Notes under the pieces: generated by a model
What the model was told of the DNA's origin: nothing
Seen by the model: the letters and a program-made list of their open reading frames with translations, nothing else
Databases searched by the model: none
Part shown: positions 10,901-21,200 of the stretch, one piece after another
Layout: each line of letters opens with the position of its first letter
Numbering within the stretch: position 1 is the stretch's first letter
IMG/VR virus record: IMGVR_UViG_3300020180_000010
Location: 60,348-124,347 of that record
From: a virus
DNA length: 64,000 nt
Strand: one strand, 5' to 3'
Program-made: the position numbers and the translations under genes

Positions 10901-11716
10901 GACTTTTCCGCCCTGACCTTCTGATATGATGGTAAAGGATCCGTCATCATTCTGAAATACTTGTGTTCCGTCACGAATCATCAGGCTGTCGCCTGGCTCG
11001 ATTACCAAGGCATCCAGAACATCTGTATCCGAGAGAACAAGATTACGGTATCCGAGAGCCGTTCCGACATTGGAGCCGCTGAAGATCGCCAGGACTCGAT
11101 TTCTGAAAGAAGTATCGTCTTCTTGATTCGCTCCACCAGAGAATGGATTTATATTCGTGACATTCGAAATCCCTGCGATGTTGGTTCGGCTGATACCAAA
11201 TTTAGATATGTTACCGATTATGCCGGGAGTCGTGGCGATGACCGGCACTTCAACCGCATACAAATCTGATATTCCGAGGAAATCAAGTTCGTTTCGATAT
11301 CTCGTGGCAACGGCTTTATATAGATTTGATTGAGAAGGATTGATAGAAATGCCGGTTTGAGTTGCGAAGGATATTCCGCTGCTGGAAAAAACAAGCGATC
11401 CACGGCCCACTCCGATGGTCGCGGGGATGCTGGCGAAAGTCAAAAGCGCCACACCACTACTGGTTGTGGATGATTTTCTCGATACTCCAAAGTTTTGAGA
11501 TAAGAAATCAAGGTCACTGCCAGAAACCAGTCTTATGGATTGTTGATCTGAAATTTTAGAAATTTCATCATACAATAGAGAAAGCTGTCCAGCAGGGGAT
11601 TCAATAAATAAATCTCTCGCGACTGTACCGGGCTTGACATCAAGATTGGGCTGGCGTGATCGATAAAAATCAATCAAATTTAGTATTATTTCATCTGCAT
11701 ATCTGATCGTTACCAC
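7913..11716 (-). CDS. Baseplate J-like wedge protein (T4 gp6 / Mu gp47 family), enlarged
   Basis: The N-terminal third carries the hallmarks of the baseplate J family: GTVARDLFIESPAGQLSLLY near residue 32, then NPFSGGANQEDDTSFRNRVL and GYRNLVLS near 190-225. The C terminus again matches the family end domain (DVLIKQASEIKINVTLAIVL, then DGVDRVRVTAF). Wedge proteins of this family form the ring that links the tail hub to the fibres and changes shape on contraction. At 1267 residues it is about twice the usual length. The extra residues, about 330-1100, are beta-rich modules inserted between the two conserved ends. The start is GTG at 11716 with GGGAG five bases upstream. A gp25-like gene lies directly upstream, as in many myoviruses. 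Confidence 0.88.
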   Translation of the reverse strand: MVTIRYADEIILNLIDFYRSRQPNLDVKPGTVARDLFIESPAGQLSLLYDEISKISDQQSIRLVSGSDLDFLSQNFGVSRKSSTTSSGVALLTFASIPATIGVGRGSLVFSSSGISFATQTGISINPSQSNLYKAVATRYRNELDFLGISDLYAVEVPVIATTPGIIGNISKFGISRTNIAGISNVTNINPFSGGANQEDDTSFRNRVLAIFSGSNVGTALGYRNLVLSDTDVLDALVIEPGDSLMIRDGTQVFQNDDGSFTIISEGQGGKVDIIILGTRLAEQVDSFIYRDASNRGDPTDIKNNFVLGQIVGDENKTVNRKRIDNIAAKTLPAQPAQQIVEVTGSLSGSNFKEKTIDSLGRVQGNYELIKDTGVYSGSPWGFDKFVWISDKISDLPEDRVKGKYNGQDNVTFTDVLTIPALQQNLLITNENSTVLTTDRSVITLLHTPCTGVTRVFNVTTGERYTVTNQNLNGTGTINTLGRIQISGNTLPSPSDILQVDYTWIVQYDPYVDYDGRFTRTNPRTVQDSVDWGFSNAVRDESVVFTKNTSGTFYSGTAIHPITSVISVNAFSSGTSTVTVATSGVYLGKLVVILTGLLMPLETVSSVKIFNTSKELYQTSQNDGSVQSTKVVTGFGIFYDVTVVLPTDTSAQAGQTVQVTYGVQDIFIVNGLTGNLNNNLITIPVQNYPSGPNVFTAKVNYIAEISDLFSFRLNELPAIRKGNGYDHNQVTVRNRSNPACLIESQHAKIALSSGGQYYLKLDLSSAEYELIASNVVSAAKLDGTELWNGAGTVSTDTDLNYILNLSQVGLTVDESVMVTYQVRDLSRFQPSTFACNVISKEIADVTLAPSGKFILTGLTIPSNIDLNQIFVMNLADASELSDPNITVVGNILTFSDAVQETLIGNEKVLVVYFSTASLKQSVTRLAVSLSDQINNEGVVTFTGTTITKAKDIIFTINDSGLVQDLGEALRTALSLTSNDTLSSRYGIVRVVKMERVEVIGAEVTDVLTSYDVLGNQLRTALYYSNESITDQTLGGLKVRLPATTNNLNNLPNIGDKVRVTFYYMDPNDHEDLFFTRNGTVYGNKYFAQINKVAVSSGFTTISNALLTVSQTNQPAINSRYLITYNYTAPKLNERILVRYNYNRLIGDTTLTLETNRPINSDVLIKQASEIKINVTLAIVLKSEFNNAGTTVTQNVRDRLIVAINTNKLNDILDASDMVNVAGAVDGVDRVRVTAFNQEGKTGQVLSITAQRNQYFVANNVSVVLEGR

Positions 11717-11727
11717 TTAGACTCCCA

Positions 11728-12162
11728 TCATAAAAATCCAGATACAGTAAATGATGTCTGTACTTTATTGTAAGTTCTATCCAGAACAGTTATCTTGACT
11801 ATAAATAATCTAGGATCGGTATCGTTTCTCTGAACAAGTATTCCGACGATCGCTGCTAATTGTTCTTCCGCAGATAATTTTTGGAAGCTTTCAAGTTGAA
11901 TTCCTTGAAGTGCCTGAAGCGTCGTTATGGATGTCCTTAATTGATTTTCGGCCGCATCCGTTATGATGGCGGTATCGAGATGAGATCCGATTAGAGTTTT
12001 GGATATAAAAGAACCGTACCATGGATTAAAAACGTTTGAACCGGCTGGTGTAATGGCTATTTTTAATATATCTTGAATCAGCTTATCTTTATCCTGAACC
12101 GTCTCTAATTGACCGTTCAGAATGCTGATATCTCCATTTTTTAGCTTCAAATCAAACGACAT
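11728..12162 (-). CDS. gp25-like baseplate wedge protein
   Basis: At 144 residues it has the size and layout of the gp25/GPW family: LKLKNGDISILNG at the start, then a helix (DKLIQDILKIAITPAGSN) followed by PWYGS near residue 47, and a beta-strand C terminus. In T4 and related tails this lysozyme-like fold, usually inactive as an enzyme, forms the wedge core with gp6 and gp7 and primes sheath assembly. Its position next to the baseplate J-like gene (11 bases apart) supports the call. No catalytic residues were identified. Confidence 0.75.
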   Translation of the reverse strand: MSFDLKLKNGDISILNGQLETVQDKDKLIQDILKIAITPAGSNVFNPWYGSFISKTLIGSHLDTAIITDAAENQLRTSITTLQALQGIQLESFQKLSAEEQLAAIVGILVQRNDTDPRLFIVKITVLDRTYNKVQTSFTVSGFL

Positions 12163-12212
12163 AACTCTCCATCACAAGCTATACCGGATTATCAGCCGGA
12201 ATAATGATCGAA

Positions 12213-13820
12213 TCAGGAATTTGTCGTCTTGCCTTTATAAATAGCATCAATTATAGTAAATATTCGTCTAACTTGGGTTTCGTATCCCGTCAGGACTGCC
12301 AAAGACCCGAGTGTTCTGGATCCTTTTGATTTTCTATCTTTTACCTTCTCGGATTGAAGCTCAGGATTCTTATACATACGTTCGAACGCTGCATCATCCA
12401 GCATATCCAGCAATATAGCGTGATCAACTGTCCATAAAGCAATGTAAGTTGTCAACATATCAAGTAGTCCGAACCCTGTATCATCACCCATGATCATCGC
12501 GATATTAAATAATGCTGATTCTGACTTTCTTGCAAAATCATTTCTTCTATTCGTAATATTGGTTATTTTTTGCTCATAAACCGTTGGTACGTTTGGCCCA
12601 AAACTTCCCAGCGCCACCTCATCAATTGCCGAAAATACCGTACCACCGATTTGTTTTTTAAATATTTCAAACTCCGTATCGGCAATCAATTTCTCTTTTG
12701 TCAATCTACTTATTTCAAGCTCATCCGGCGTAAGTGTAGCGCTGGATGTATCAAGATCATACGAACTGATGCCTGCGGTGATTCCTTTGGCGGATGGTTT
12801 TGGTTTCCACGTAATATTACTTGTAGTACGGCTCAATTCTCTCTGAGATTCAAAAAGCTGATCCGTAACGGTTTTTAGTAAAACAAAAAGATTCTGTACA
12901 ATAAAAACTTCAGACCTGTATAGCTTCGACGCTCCTCCCAAAAGATCCATTAATCTTTGGCTTGTAAATCTTTCATCTTTTTTAATTTGATCAATAGATT
13001 TTTGTAAATCTTTAAAATCAACGTTTTTATTCGCTACATTGAATCTAACTCTACAAACCTTCTCGATCATAGGTCTGGAAAAGGTTGTATCGCGATTAAG
13101 TATTCTTTCTTTGTCTGTTAGGAATGGTGTTCCGATTTTATTAATCGCCGGAAGAACCGTCAGATCGATCCTCGGATCAACAATGAACGGTTTAATGATA
13201 TGCTGAATAGCTTTTAATGATTTGAGATCGCTGCCACTAAACTGAGCCGTTGGATAGAGTTGTTTGACATTCTCTCTAACCGTATATTCTTTTGTTTGAG
13301 CTTCACCTTCATCTAATGGGGATGATTCGTTGCCTTCTTTCATCATAGACAATTCTCTTGAGAATTGAACAGAATAGGCCAGTGCGGAGCTTATATCGTT
13401 TTCTTTTGCATAGATGGCGAGTCTTGATTTTGACCATGTTTCTCTAGCATCGAGAAGTTTTAACGTTCCTTCAGATAATCCCGCGGCTACTTGGTATCTT
13501 TTATTTCTCAGATCTTCACTAAGGTTTAGATTAGGATCGAATCCAGGATTGTAAGAACCAAGATCTGAACAGATTGGCAAACCAAGTAATCTATAAAAGG
13601 TATTGCAGTAACTTTCTTGCGGTTCACGATTAATCAATCCAGCATGCGTGATCGATTCTATAGCTTTTTCTTCGAATTTAAATTTTGATTGTTCTGGAGT
13701 ATTGTAACGACTTCTATAGCGCTCAATTTCAGACGCGAAACTGTCGTATATTTTAGTGATATCCTGTTTAACATACTGAGTGTCAAAAAAAGAATTCTGA
13801 TTATAAATATTATCCGGCAC
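12213..13820 (-). CDS. Uncharacterised baseplate-region structural protein (535 aa)
   Basis: I do not recognise the family. The protein is mostly helical in appearance, with long charged stretches (residues 255-345 and 370-430) and no membrane segment. It ends in a basic segment near residues 490-500 (KVKDRKSKGSR). The start, ATG 13820, overlaps the end of the upstream 77-residue gene by 11 bases, which suggests translational coupling. Its place between the spike-side genes and the gp25-like wedge gene suggests a wedge or hub-connecting protein. This is inference from gene order. Confidence 0.6.
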   Translation of the reverse strand: MPDNIYNQNSFFDTQYVKQDITKIYDSFASEIERYRSRYNTPEQSKFKFEEKAIESITHAGLINREPQESYCNTFYRLLGLPICSDLGSYNPGFDPNLNLSEDLRNKRYQVAAGLSEGTLKLLDARETWSKSRLAIYAKENDISSALAYSVQFSRELSMMKEGNESSPLDEGEAQTKEYTVRENVKQLYPTAQFSGSDLKSLKAIQHIIKPFIVDPRIDLTVLPAINKIGTPFLTDKERILNRDTTFSRPMIEKVCRVRFNVANKNVDFKDLQKSIDQIKKDERFTSQRLMDLLGGASKLYRSEVFIVQNLFVLLKTVTDQLFESQRELSRTTSNITWKPKPSAKGITAGISSYDLDTSSATLTPDELEISRLTKEKLIADTEFEIFKKQIGGTVFSAIDEVALGSFGPNVPTVYEQKITNITNRRNDFARKSESALFNIAMIMGDDTGFGLLDMLTTYIALWTVDHAILLDMLDDAAFERMYKNPELQSEKVKDRKSKGSRTLGSLAVLTGYETQVRRIFTIIDAIYKGKTTNS

Positions 13821-14043
13821 GTTTCACTCCTATGAGTGCCAATTCCTGCTCAATGGTCGTCATGACGGGATTCAGAACAAAATAAGCCGTGATCCAACGT
13901 TGCTCTGATCCTGACATACTCCACCATAACCTATCCAGATCGTCTAATAATAAAGCCGATTCCAACGTATCGTAATTCTTGGTTTCGAATTCTTCTTGCC
14001 TCGCCAGATACAACTGAACCGCTGGAGTTATGAGTCCACTCAT
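13810..14043 (-). CDS. Small uncharacterised tail protein (77 aa)
   Basis: A short acidic and hydrophobic protein (DDLDRLWWSMSGSEQRW near residues 33-49). It overlaps the upstream 710-residue gene by an ATGA and the downstream 535-residue gene by 11 bases. The tight double overlap and the minus-strand position argue that it is a real gene and not a shadow. No family or catalytic motif was recognised. Confidence 0.6.
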   Translation of the reverse strand: MSGLITPAVQLYLARQEEFETKNYDTLESALLLDDLDRLWWSMSGSEQRWITAYFVLNPVMTTIEQELALIGVKRAG

Positions 14044-16172
14044 GACGACTCTCCCGCACCGGTATCGTTTGCCGTATCGGTGGCGTCGCGACGGACCTTC
14101 GTCGTGTCGTCGAGCGTTCCAGAACCGGTGCTGGTAGCGATGGGGGCCGTGATGAACGTGTAATCAAGTTGCTGAATCCCAACGCTCGCCTGAACAGTCA
14201 AATCAATTGGTAAACTTATATTCTGGAAATAATTATTATTATACTGAACCCTAATCGTTCCGACTCCGCCTACATCGCTACTGATTTCTGCTGTAAACGC
14301 TTCCGAACCATCGTAACTAAATGGAGTGATGGATCCGAAAGTAATTTCAGGCTTGAAATTCGCAGCTAACTGTGCTCCCACATCCGGAGGCAACCCTGCA
14401 CCCAAACTTGCAGAATTCTGATCCTTCAATAAGGCTTTAACTTTTATGGTTTTGGTGGTGAATTGAGATGCCGGATCCACGGTAAAGCTACTTTTGGTAT
14501 TCGATACGCCTATATTTACAAATTGATTCAATGCAGCTTTTGAGTCATCCAGCATTACATTGAGGCACCCGATCACTTCGGACTGGAAATCAGCTGTCGT
14601 GGCGAGAGTCATGTTGGTTCGGTATCTGGCAAGTGCCGAATCCACACATATTTTAGCAGCGGCAGGATCCGGAAGCGGAACGGCTCTCAACCGGTCAGGA
14701 TTGAGCCCTGTAAAGGTTGCATTTGCGAGCTGGCGATCCGCCGCGACTGCTGGCAAGCAACCAATCGTAATAAGTGTCTCACCCGCTAGTACATAATGAT
14801 TTACTCTTACAGTATAACTGATATCGCTTATCGTGACACCATCATCAGCAGGTGTACTGGCGATCGTAATATCCTTATGAAGCATTGTATTGAGACTGCC
14901 CTGCACGCCTTCTACCAAAATATGTGTCTTCTCATCATCTTCAAATGCTGAGCCACCGACCAGACTCAAAGCTCCGTTAAAAGGCTGAGCTGGAAAATTT
15001 GCCCAATTCAACAGCGCAAGAGTAGGTGTGCGATCAATAATACAATCTTTCATTCTGATGTATCTGGGAACCCCTGTTCCTCCGAATGGAGTCGGATCGT
15101 ATAGGAAACGTAAATCAACTACATAAGGAGCTTTTGTGGGGAATGTATCTTTCGTGTATACTTTTCCTTGTGGGAAAAATATAAATCCCAATAATGGATT
15201 CACATCTACCGGGAATGTAATGTTGAAAAACATCTCCGTCCCGACAAGAGTCGAATCATAAAACTGCCAGCTTTCTCTCCTGACCTGTCCCAAAGAAGCA
15301 AAGAGCGTCTTGAAAACTTCCGGAATTCCTGAAATGGCCGATGCATCCGGCCCGACTTGACTCAGATAAAGAAGATTTCCAGTGTTTTCTCTGGTATACG
15401 GAGCAGATTTGATGAAAGCCGGACAGACCTCTACAGTACAGCATCCCGTATCATCCTGAGCAGAATCATCACACGGAGGAATTCCGAAGACCAATAGAAG
15501 AATTGCTTTGATCACTTGGATCAGAACATCCAAAACGCCCAACACGGCAAATATGTTCTGCATAAAACATAAAAGATGTCCGAGCTTTCTCAGAATAATC
15601 AGTGCTGATTGAGAATCTCGTTTAGCAAAAATCTTACCCAGCAGGACAATATTTTTTATTAATTGATTAACGATTCTAGTTACTTCAGAAATGATATACG
15701 CGATCAGCGCTACGATCAGCAGGATCAATGAAATGATCATGATGATGATGGCAATGATCGGAAACATCGCAAGAAAATCCGGAATGCATACCCGGAACAA
15801 TTTCTGCATTTTCCCACCCAATTTGATCGGATTGGGAATGGCACAGAGAATTTCGATCATGCATAAAATAATGCCGATCGAAGGAAGTCCGAATTTATAT
15901 ATAGAAATGAATCCGCTAAAATCATTCAGCAGCTTCATTATCGGGTCAATATTGACCCGATCAATGCTTGGATTTATGCTTGGTTTGAATAAACCTGGAG
16001 GAAGTCTTAGATTAAAATTATCAAACAGAGCCTGAAGATTTTCAGGAAATTTATTAATAAAACCGAGATTCGGAATATCAGTTAGTTGACCGTTGGCACT
16101 TCCGAAGCCCGGAACCGGTTGCGGTGTAAACTCCGGAGGTGTAACTAGATTGTCAGAAATATTACAAGGCAC
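14040..16172 (-). CDS. Baseplate-region protein with long hydrophobic segments (710 aa)
   Basis: The start is GTG at 16172 with AAGAG just upstream. The N-terminal third is unusual for a virion protein. It has hydrophobic stretches at about residues 94-113, 131-165 (a 35-residue run of I, L, V and A) and 197-232. A cysteine cluster follows (C234, C244, C245, C250). From about residue 260 onward the protein is beta-rich and soluble-looking. It sits between the spike-like gene and the wedge genes, in the stretch that encodes parts assembled at the tail tip. A role in contacting or crossing the host membrane during DNA delivery is a reasonable inference, but no known family was recognised. A transmembrane protein unrelated to the virion is less likely in this position. 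Confidence 0.65.
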   Translation of the reverse strand: MPCNISDNLVTPPEFTPQPVPGFGSANGQLTDIPNLGFINKFPENLQALFDNFNLRLPPGLFKPSINPSIDRVNIDPIMKLLNDFSGFISIYKFGLPSIGIILCMIEILCAIPNPIKLGGKMQKLFRVCIPDFLAMFPIIAIIIMIISLILLIVALIAYIISEVTRIVNQLIKNIVLLGKIFAKRDSQSALIILRKLGHLLCFMQNIFAVLGVLDVLIQVIKAILLLVFGIPPCDDSAQDDTGCCTVEVCPAFIKSAPYTRENTGNLLYLSQVGPDASAISGIPEVFKTLFASLGQVRRESWQFYDSTLVGTEMFFNITFPVDVNPLLGFIFFPQGKVYTKDTFPTKAPYVVDLRFLYDPTPFGGTGVPRYIRMKDCIIDRTPTLALLNWANFPAQPFNGALSLVGGSAFEDDEKTHILVEGVQGSLNTMLHKDITIASTPADDGVTISDISYTVRVNHYVLAGETLITIGCLPAVAADRQLANATFTGLNPDRLRAVPLPDPAAAKICVDSALARYRTNMTLATTADFQSEVIGCLNVMLDDSKAALNQFVNIGVSNTKSSFTVDPASQFTTKTIKVKALLKDQNSASLGAGLPPDVGAQLAANFKPEITFGSITPFSYDGSEAFTAEISSDVGGVGTIRVQYNNNYFQNISLPIDLTVQASVGIQQLDYTFITAPIATSTGSGTLDDTTKVRRDATDTANDTGAGESS

Positions 16173-16187
16173 GACTCTTTATATATC

Positions 16188-18239
16188 CTACATTATAGAT
16201 TTACTATTGCGCAGTACCGTTCTGGATGCATCAGGATCATTAGAATACATATTGATCTCTTCGGCATCCAGATCAATCTTCATGGCTTTTAATAAAAGCG
16301 TTCTGCTGGAAATAAGTTTTATATTCTGTGGTGACATTACCGTGACACCATCATTATCTATTCTAACTACCGTTACTTCACCAGTATCCCGGAATACCCT
16401 GATATCAACGGCACCTGGACGCCAAGCCATGTTTTTTAGCTGAAATCTTGAGTCTTTGGTCTGCCCGTCACATAAACCGATTGCTCCACTATCGCACCCT
16501 CCTACCTGAATCAACAGATCTCCAGATAAAGATAGCCCCATGCTTACATTATTAAGGTCTCTACCTACGTTACCTATGATAGATCCATGAGTATCCAACC
16601 AAAATGATTGTTTATCTACGGTATTGGATCCGATATTCATTTCAATCATTCCATCAAAATTAATACTTCCGGATCTACCCCCAGCATTTGCATCGGGACC
16701 AGAAATATTAATTTCTTTTGATACGAATGATTTTGGAAATTTTTTATTTTCAATTCCTGATTGTTTCGGATCCAGTTCATATGCAAAAGGTTCTGGTGTG
16801 CTGAAAGCAGTAAAGCAAGAAGTTATGTCGTGGTAAGCTGTGCCGTGTAGGATTGTTTTATCAGTAAATCTATCTTGCGGGGTAAAAAGAGCAGAAGTAT
16901 TGGCCGGGTCTTTTATCTCGATTGCTCCGGAACCGAATGCAAATGTCTCGATCGCAATATCTCTCCTGAGTCCTTTATTCTCAGGTGTCTGATTATCAAA
17001 TGAAAAGTTATTCGGAGTATCTTTTCCATTTACAGTAGAACGGTTCTCGTACCTTGTAAGCAGTGGTATGTTGCCGGTTTCGCTGCTCGCCGGAACATTT
17101 ATTTTAAATTGTCCTTCTTTATCGATATCTATAAAAAATCTACTTCTGAGTCTTGCAAAATCATCTTTATTATTAACTTCGGGAACCGGGACCACGGCGA
17201 TCGGATCGATCTGAAGTTTTCCGTCTTTTAATTTTTTAACCGGACCTTTCCTAGCATTTATTTCAAAATGATAAGCTAAACTTTTACGTTCTATGGCACG
17301 GATTCGTTGAAAAGCATTAAGTTTATCATTATTGGTACGGAATGAATAATTTTTTTCTTTACCCGCCGGAATAACATTTCGATTAAGATCCAGTAGATTG
17401 CCATAAATATCAACAACCGTTCCCTTGACCGTTTCCATCAAATAATTAGGAGCCGCGAGAGTCAATCCTAAAAGATCTGTCCGGGCTTCTCTACGGTTGT
17501 ATTTCAGTGGAGTGGTGTTGATTTTATTTCTAGTATATCTGGACGCTTCGGCTGGATCAGATTCGTATCCGAAACTATGTGCGAATTCATAAACCATCTC
17601 TCTCTTTTCAATAAAAGGGAGATTCCGGGCAATGCTGCTTGAATTCTGATCGTTCTGATCAATCGTCAGGGCATCAAATGGAGTCGATGGATCGAAACAA
17701 ATCGGCACTAACGAATCATCATATTCATGCGATTCTCTCCTCGATACATTGCTTTCGGTATCTCTAGGATTAAGATCTCGCTTTACAATTCCTTCAATAT
17801 TTATACTGGCTTCCGATACAGAGAATTTTTCATTAATATTACTAGAAAGTATATTACGATTCGGATCAATCCTTAATTGTGTATAATCGTTTCCGATTGA
17901 AATATATTGATCCGGATCAAGGTTTATTTTTGTTCCGGAATCGCTCTGGATCAGAAGTGAGTTGCCAGAAATATTTAATGATTGGTAAAGATTGCTTTTA
18001 ACAATTTGGTTTATTAAGAAATATTCTCCACCTTCGGCTTGTTGAACCGTAACAGGAGTTCCGGGTTGAGGAGAACCTCCGATAAAGTGGCCCTGTTCTC
18101 CAAAATAGCCCGGAAGATACGGAACATTAACTTTTCCTTCTCCATTCAGGAGAGAAACGGATAGCTTTCCATCGGGTCCGAGTCTCGATTCAACCTGACC
18201 TCTCTGGAGAGTCCCGGGTATTTTATTAAATGGTTTCAT
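16188..18239 (-). CDS. Central tail spike / gpV-like protein
   Basis: Residues 1-85 resemble the OB-fold domain of gpV/gp5 spikes: QRGQVESRLGPDGKLSVSLL, then a pressure-point GxP region (GGSPQPGTPVTVQQAEGGEY). The last 130 residues have the short alternating strands of a spike beta helix (for example SPQNIKLISSRTLLLKAMKI). In contractile tails this trimer caps the tube and pierces the outer membrane. No lysozyme domain was seen. The middle (about 150-520) is a variable insertion with many charged residues. It follows the hub gene with the stop and start codons directly adjacent. Confidence 0.65.
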   Translation of the reverse strand: MKPFNKIPGTLQRGQVESRLGPDGKLSVSLLNGEGKVNVPYLPGYFGEQGHFIGGSPQPGTPVTVQQAEGGEYFLINQIVKSNLYQSLNISGNSLLIQSDSGTKINLDPDQYISIGNDYTQLRIDPNRNILSSNINEKFSVSEASINIEGIVKRDLNPRDTESNVSRRESHEYDDSLVPICFDPSTPFDALTIDQNDQNSSSIARNLPFIEKREMVYEFAHSFGYESDPAEASRYTRNKINTTPLKYNRREARTDLLGLTLAAPNYLMETVKGTVVDIYGNLLDLNRNVIPAGKEKNYSFRTNNDKLNAFQRIRAIERKSLAYHFEINARKGPVKKLKDGKLQIDPIAVVPVPEVNNKDDFARLRSRFFIDIDKEGQFKINVPASSETGNIPLLTRYENRSTVNGKDTPNNFSFDNQTPENKGLRRDIAIETFAFGSGAIEIKDPANTSALFTPQDRFTDKTILHGTAYHDITSCFTAFSTPEPFAYELDPKQSGIENKKFPKSFVSKEINISGPDANAGGRSGSINFDGMIEMNIGSNTVDKQSFWLDTHGSIIGNVGRDLNNVSMGLSLSGDLLIQVGGCDSGAIGLCDGQTKDSRFQLKNMAWRPGAVDIRVFRDTGEVTVVRIDNDGVTVMSPQNIKLISSRTLLLKAMKIDLDAEEINMYSNDPDASRTVLRNSKSIM

Positions 18240-21200
18240 TTATTCGCTAACCAGCCAGATATCTATAACAGAACTTGCAAGTATTTTCTCTCTCTTTATT
18301 CCGTCTGATGAGGCTCCGGAGGATGCTGATGAATTATTGTTAAGATTGTTTACGGCATCCCACGCAAAAGATGATGGTTGTCTGGGTTCAGATTCTTTTC
18401 CACGATCTATTTCTTCTATCGTTACTAATTCTTTCGGCAATGGTAAAAACACGGAATCATCCGCGAGCGCGGGCGCGGGAGGATCACTGCTGCCGAAAGC
18501 TGCCGTGGCTTTTTTAGAATTTTCCGCGGTAAGGAACTTCTTAACAAATTCAGCAGCTTCTTTTAATTCAGGTGTTACGGTGTTGATTCCTTTTTTGCTA
18601 TTGAAGAATATTCTGATCTGAACTGTCGGAAGAACCTTGTCTGAATTTGGTGTCATGAAAGAGAAAATGCTCCTTCCGATATTCAACAATATATTTTTGT
18701 TTTTGGATCCGTACGGATCCGCTGCAATTTGATCCCCGCCAGATTCGCCTGTTGCTCCGCTGGCCCCTGCTGCTCCGCTGGCCGCTGACTTCAAGACCGA
18801 CCCACCCACGGGAGCCAAGATAATCGTTCCTAACTTCTGATCCCCTGAGTCCGGCCCCTTATAGACAGTCTGATTAACTTGATCTCTGTTTCGATACAGA
18901 ACCTTACCAATAACATCGAACGATGTTGGGATGTATTCTCCCAAACCATGTCCGTGCGACATATTGATGGTCGTTTTGAAAACACTTCCATAAGTAAAAA
19001 TATGACTTACTGATTGTACGTAAAATAATATATTTCTTGGTTCAAAATATACAACTTCACCAGGCTGTTGGAATTCATTTCCTACCAATGTTGCGGATCC
19101 GGTAAATATTTTACCTCTTTCACGATTCAGCAATGATACCGCGTACGGCGCACATTGAGTATCGGGATCGCTAAAAAACGGAACCGTAACGGCTTGAGTA
19201 CCTTTGAGTCCGTACATTCTCCAAAGATCATAATCCACAGCATATGCGCTCGTGAGAGCGTTTCCTCCGCTCTTGCTAAGACTCAAATCTCCCGGAGCGT
19301 CCGCGAATCCTTCCGCGAACAACCCGTCTACCCTGACCATATTAAAACCAGGTGATTTTTCATTAAAATCATATGAAATTATGTTTCGGTTCCGTATAAC
19401 GTACCTTGAACCGGATCCAAATCCATAATCATCATAGGATTCATCCTCGATCATATTTTCTAATATTTCCGGAACATCTTTTTTGGTGAAAAGATTCTGG
19501 AACGTAACCTTATTCGACTCTCCGCCGGAAGTTGTAGTTTCGTACGTATCCTTCATACTTTTAACGGCACTCGCGGCAGACTTGACAAGATTCTGCCTCC
19601 TACCGATCAGTCCCGCAATTTCTTTGGTTATTTTGAAGACATCAATGGCACTGGTGGTTTTTAGTTTATCAGTATTGACCAGTAAGCTTTTCAACTGAAC
19701 CGGAGCTACACCTGTTTTTGATGTTAACCGATTAACAATCGCATCTGAACGATCTTGTAACTTATCAGAAGATGTGATGAATGTATTAATATTACTGACT
19801 GATGTTTGAGATACAAGACTTACTCGTTTTTGAATATTAAATACAGATCCGGTATTTTTTGCCTGACGTTCCAACGAACTAGATAAATCACCTAAGTTTC
19901 TAACTAATTCAGAAGAATCCGATACCTTTGTTTTATCGTCGGGATCTTTTTCATTAAAAATAGCTTCCAATGAAGCGATTTTTCCATCCTGGGCTGATAC
20001 GAAAGTAAATGTACCTCCGCCTATATTTATTAATGCCGTGACTTCATCATCAGACGCTTTTCCGAGCGCCAATGCATAATACCTGATCTCATCTTCAACA
20101 ACTTCTATATTTTCAACAAGACTCTTTACTTGATTTTTAAACAGGTCTTCTAGAAACGATGGAAACAGCTGGATTCCCAATTGCTCCTTCATCTGAAACA
20201 TTTTGTAGAATACGCTCTGTGGAACACGGTTGTATTGAGGAGGACGGATCTGAATATGACCCTGTGAGTCACAAAATACTTCCAAATCCAAAATCCCCGC
20301 AACATTGTTAATCTGTTCTCCTACATATGAATAATCGCTAGAAAAATCATTCATATTTCCTGTTACGGATTTACTAAAAGCTTGAAAATCATAGTCTTTA
20401 TCATACGAGTCATCTACAATCAATAGATTCGAATCATCATTGGATTTGACACGATACATCAATCGACGTGTCAAATAATTAAGCTTTCTTCTTAATTCTT
20501 TCCTCAGACGTGATTGTTCAGTAAGGGTAGATTTACCCGTGTCCATCAGACCGCCAACTTCAAACGAAATATCATCACCCTGTATACTGAGGAATTTTTC
20601 CCCTGAATTCATGGCTTGATTGACTGCTTTTTGCTTTTCACCGATCTGTTCATCTAACTCTTTTATTCTTACTTTGAATACAAGGGTACTGTCTTGTTGA
20701 GCCGTACCGTCTTGCCCCGACGAAACTCCTCCAGACGTAACCATAGATAAACGATCGAATAGAATTGCTCGTTCTCTCAGAAGAGATTCTAATTGGCTAG
20801 AATCATTCAAGAGATCTGTTTGGGTACGTATAGCCAGAGCTGTTTGGGATTCAGGTATGCTGAGACGTTTGAATGGAATGTAATTTCCATAAAGACGATT
20901 GTTTTTCTTTAAATTATTAAGAAGACCTCTATAATACGAGGCATCGACAGTTTGTTCTGTTTTGTACGAATCAAACTGAATAGCATTTTTATAAAACGTA
21001 GCAAAATTATAAGGCTCTCCAGTTAATAATAAAGACAGGACATTCATCACGTCTTGTCCGGCAAATGCATCGCTAGTGGTTCTCGTGATAACAGTTTCAA
21101 CAATGGATGCACTTGGATTGAATGTATTTTTTGTTTGAGTAAGAGTGGCGATGCCTGATTTCCAACGATATACCATTCCAGATGGCGCGTAATATATTTG

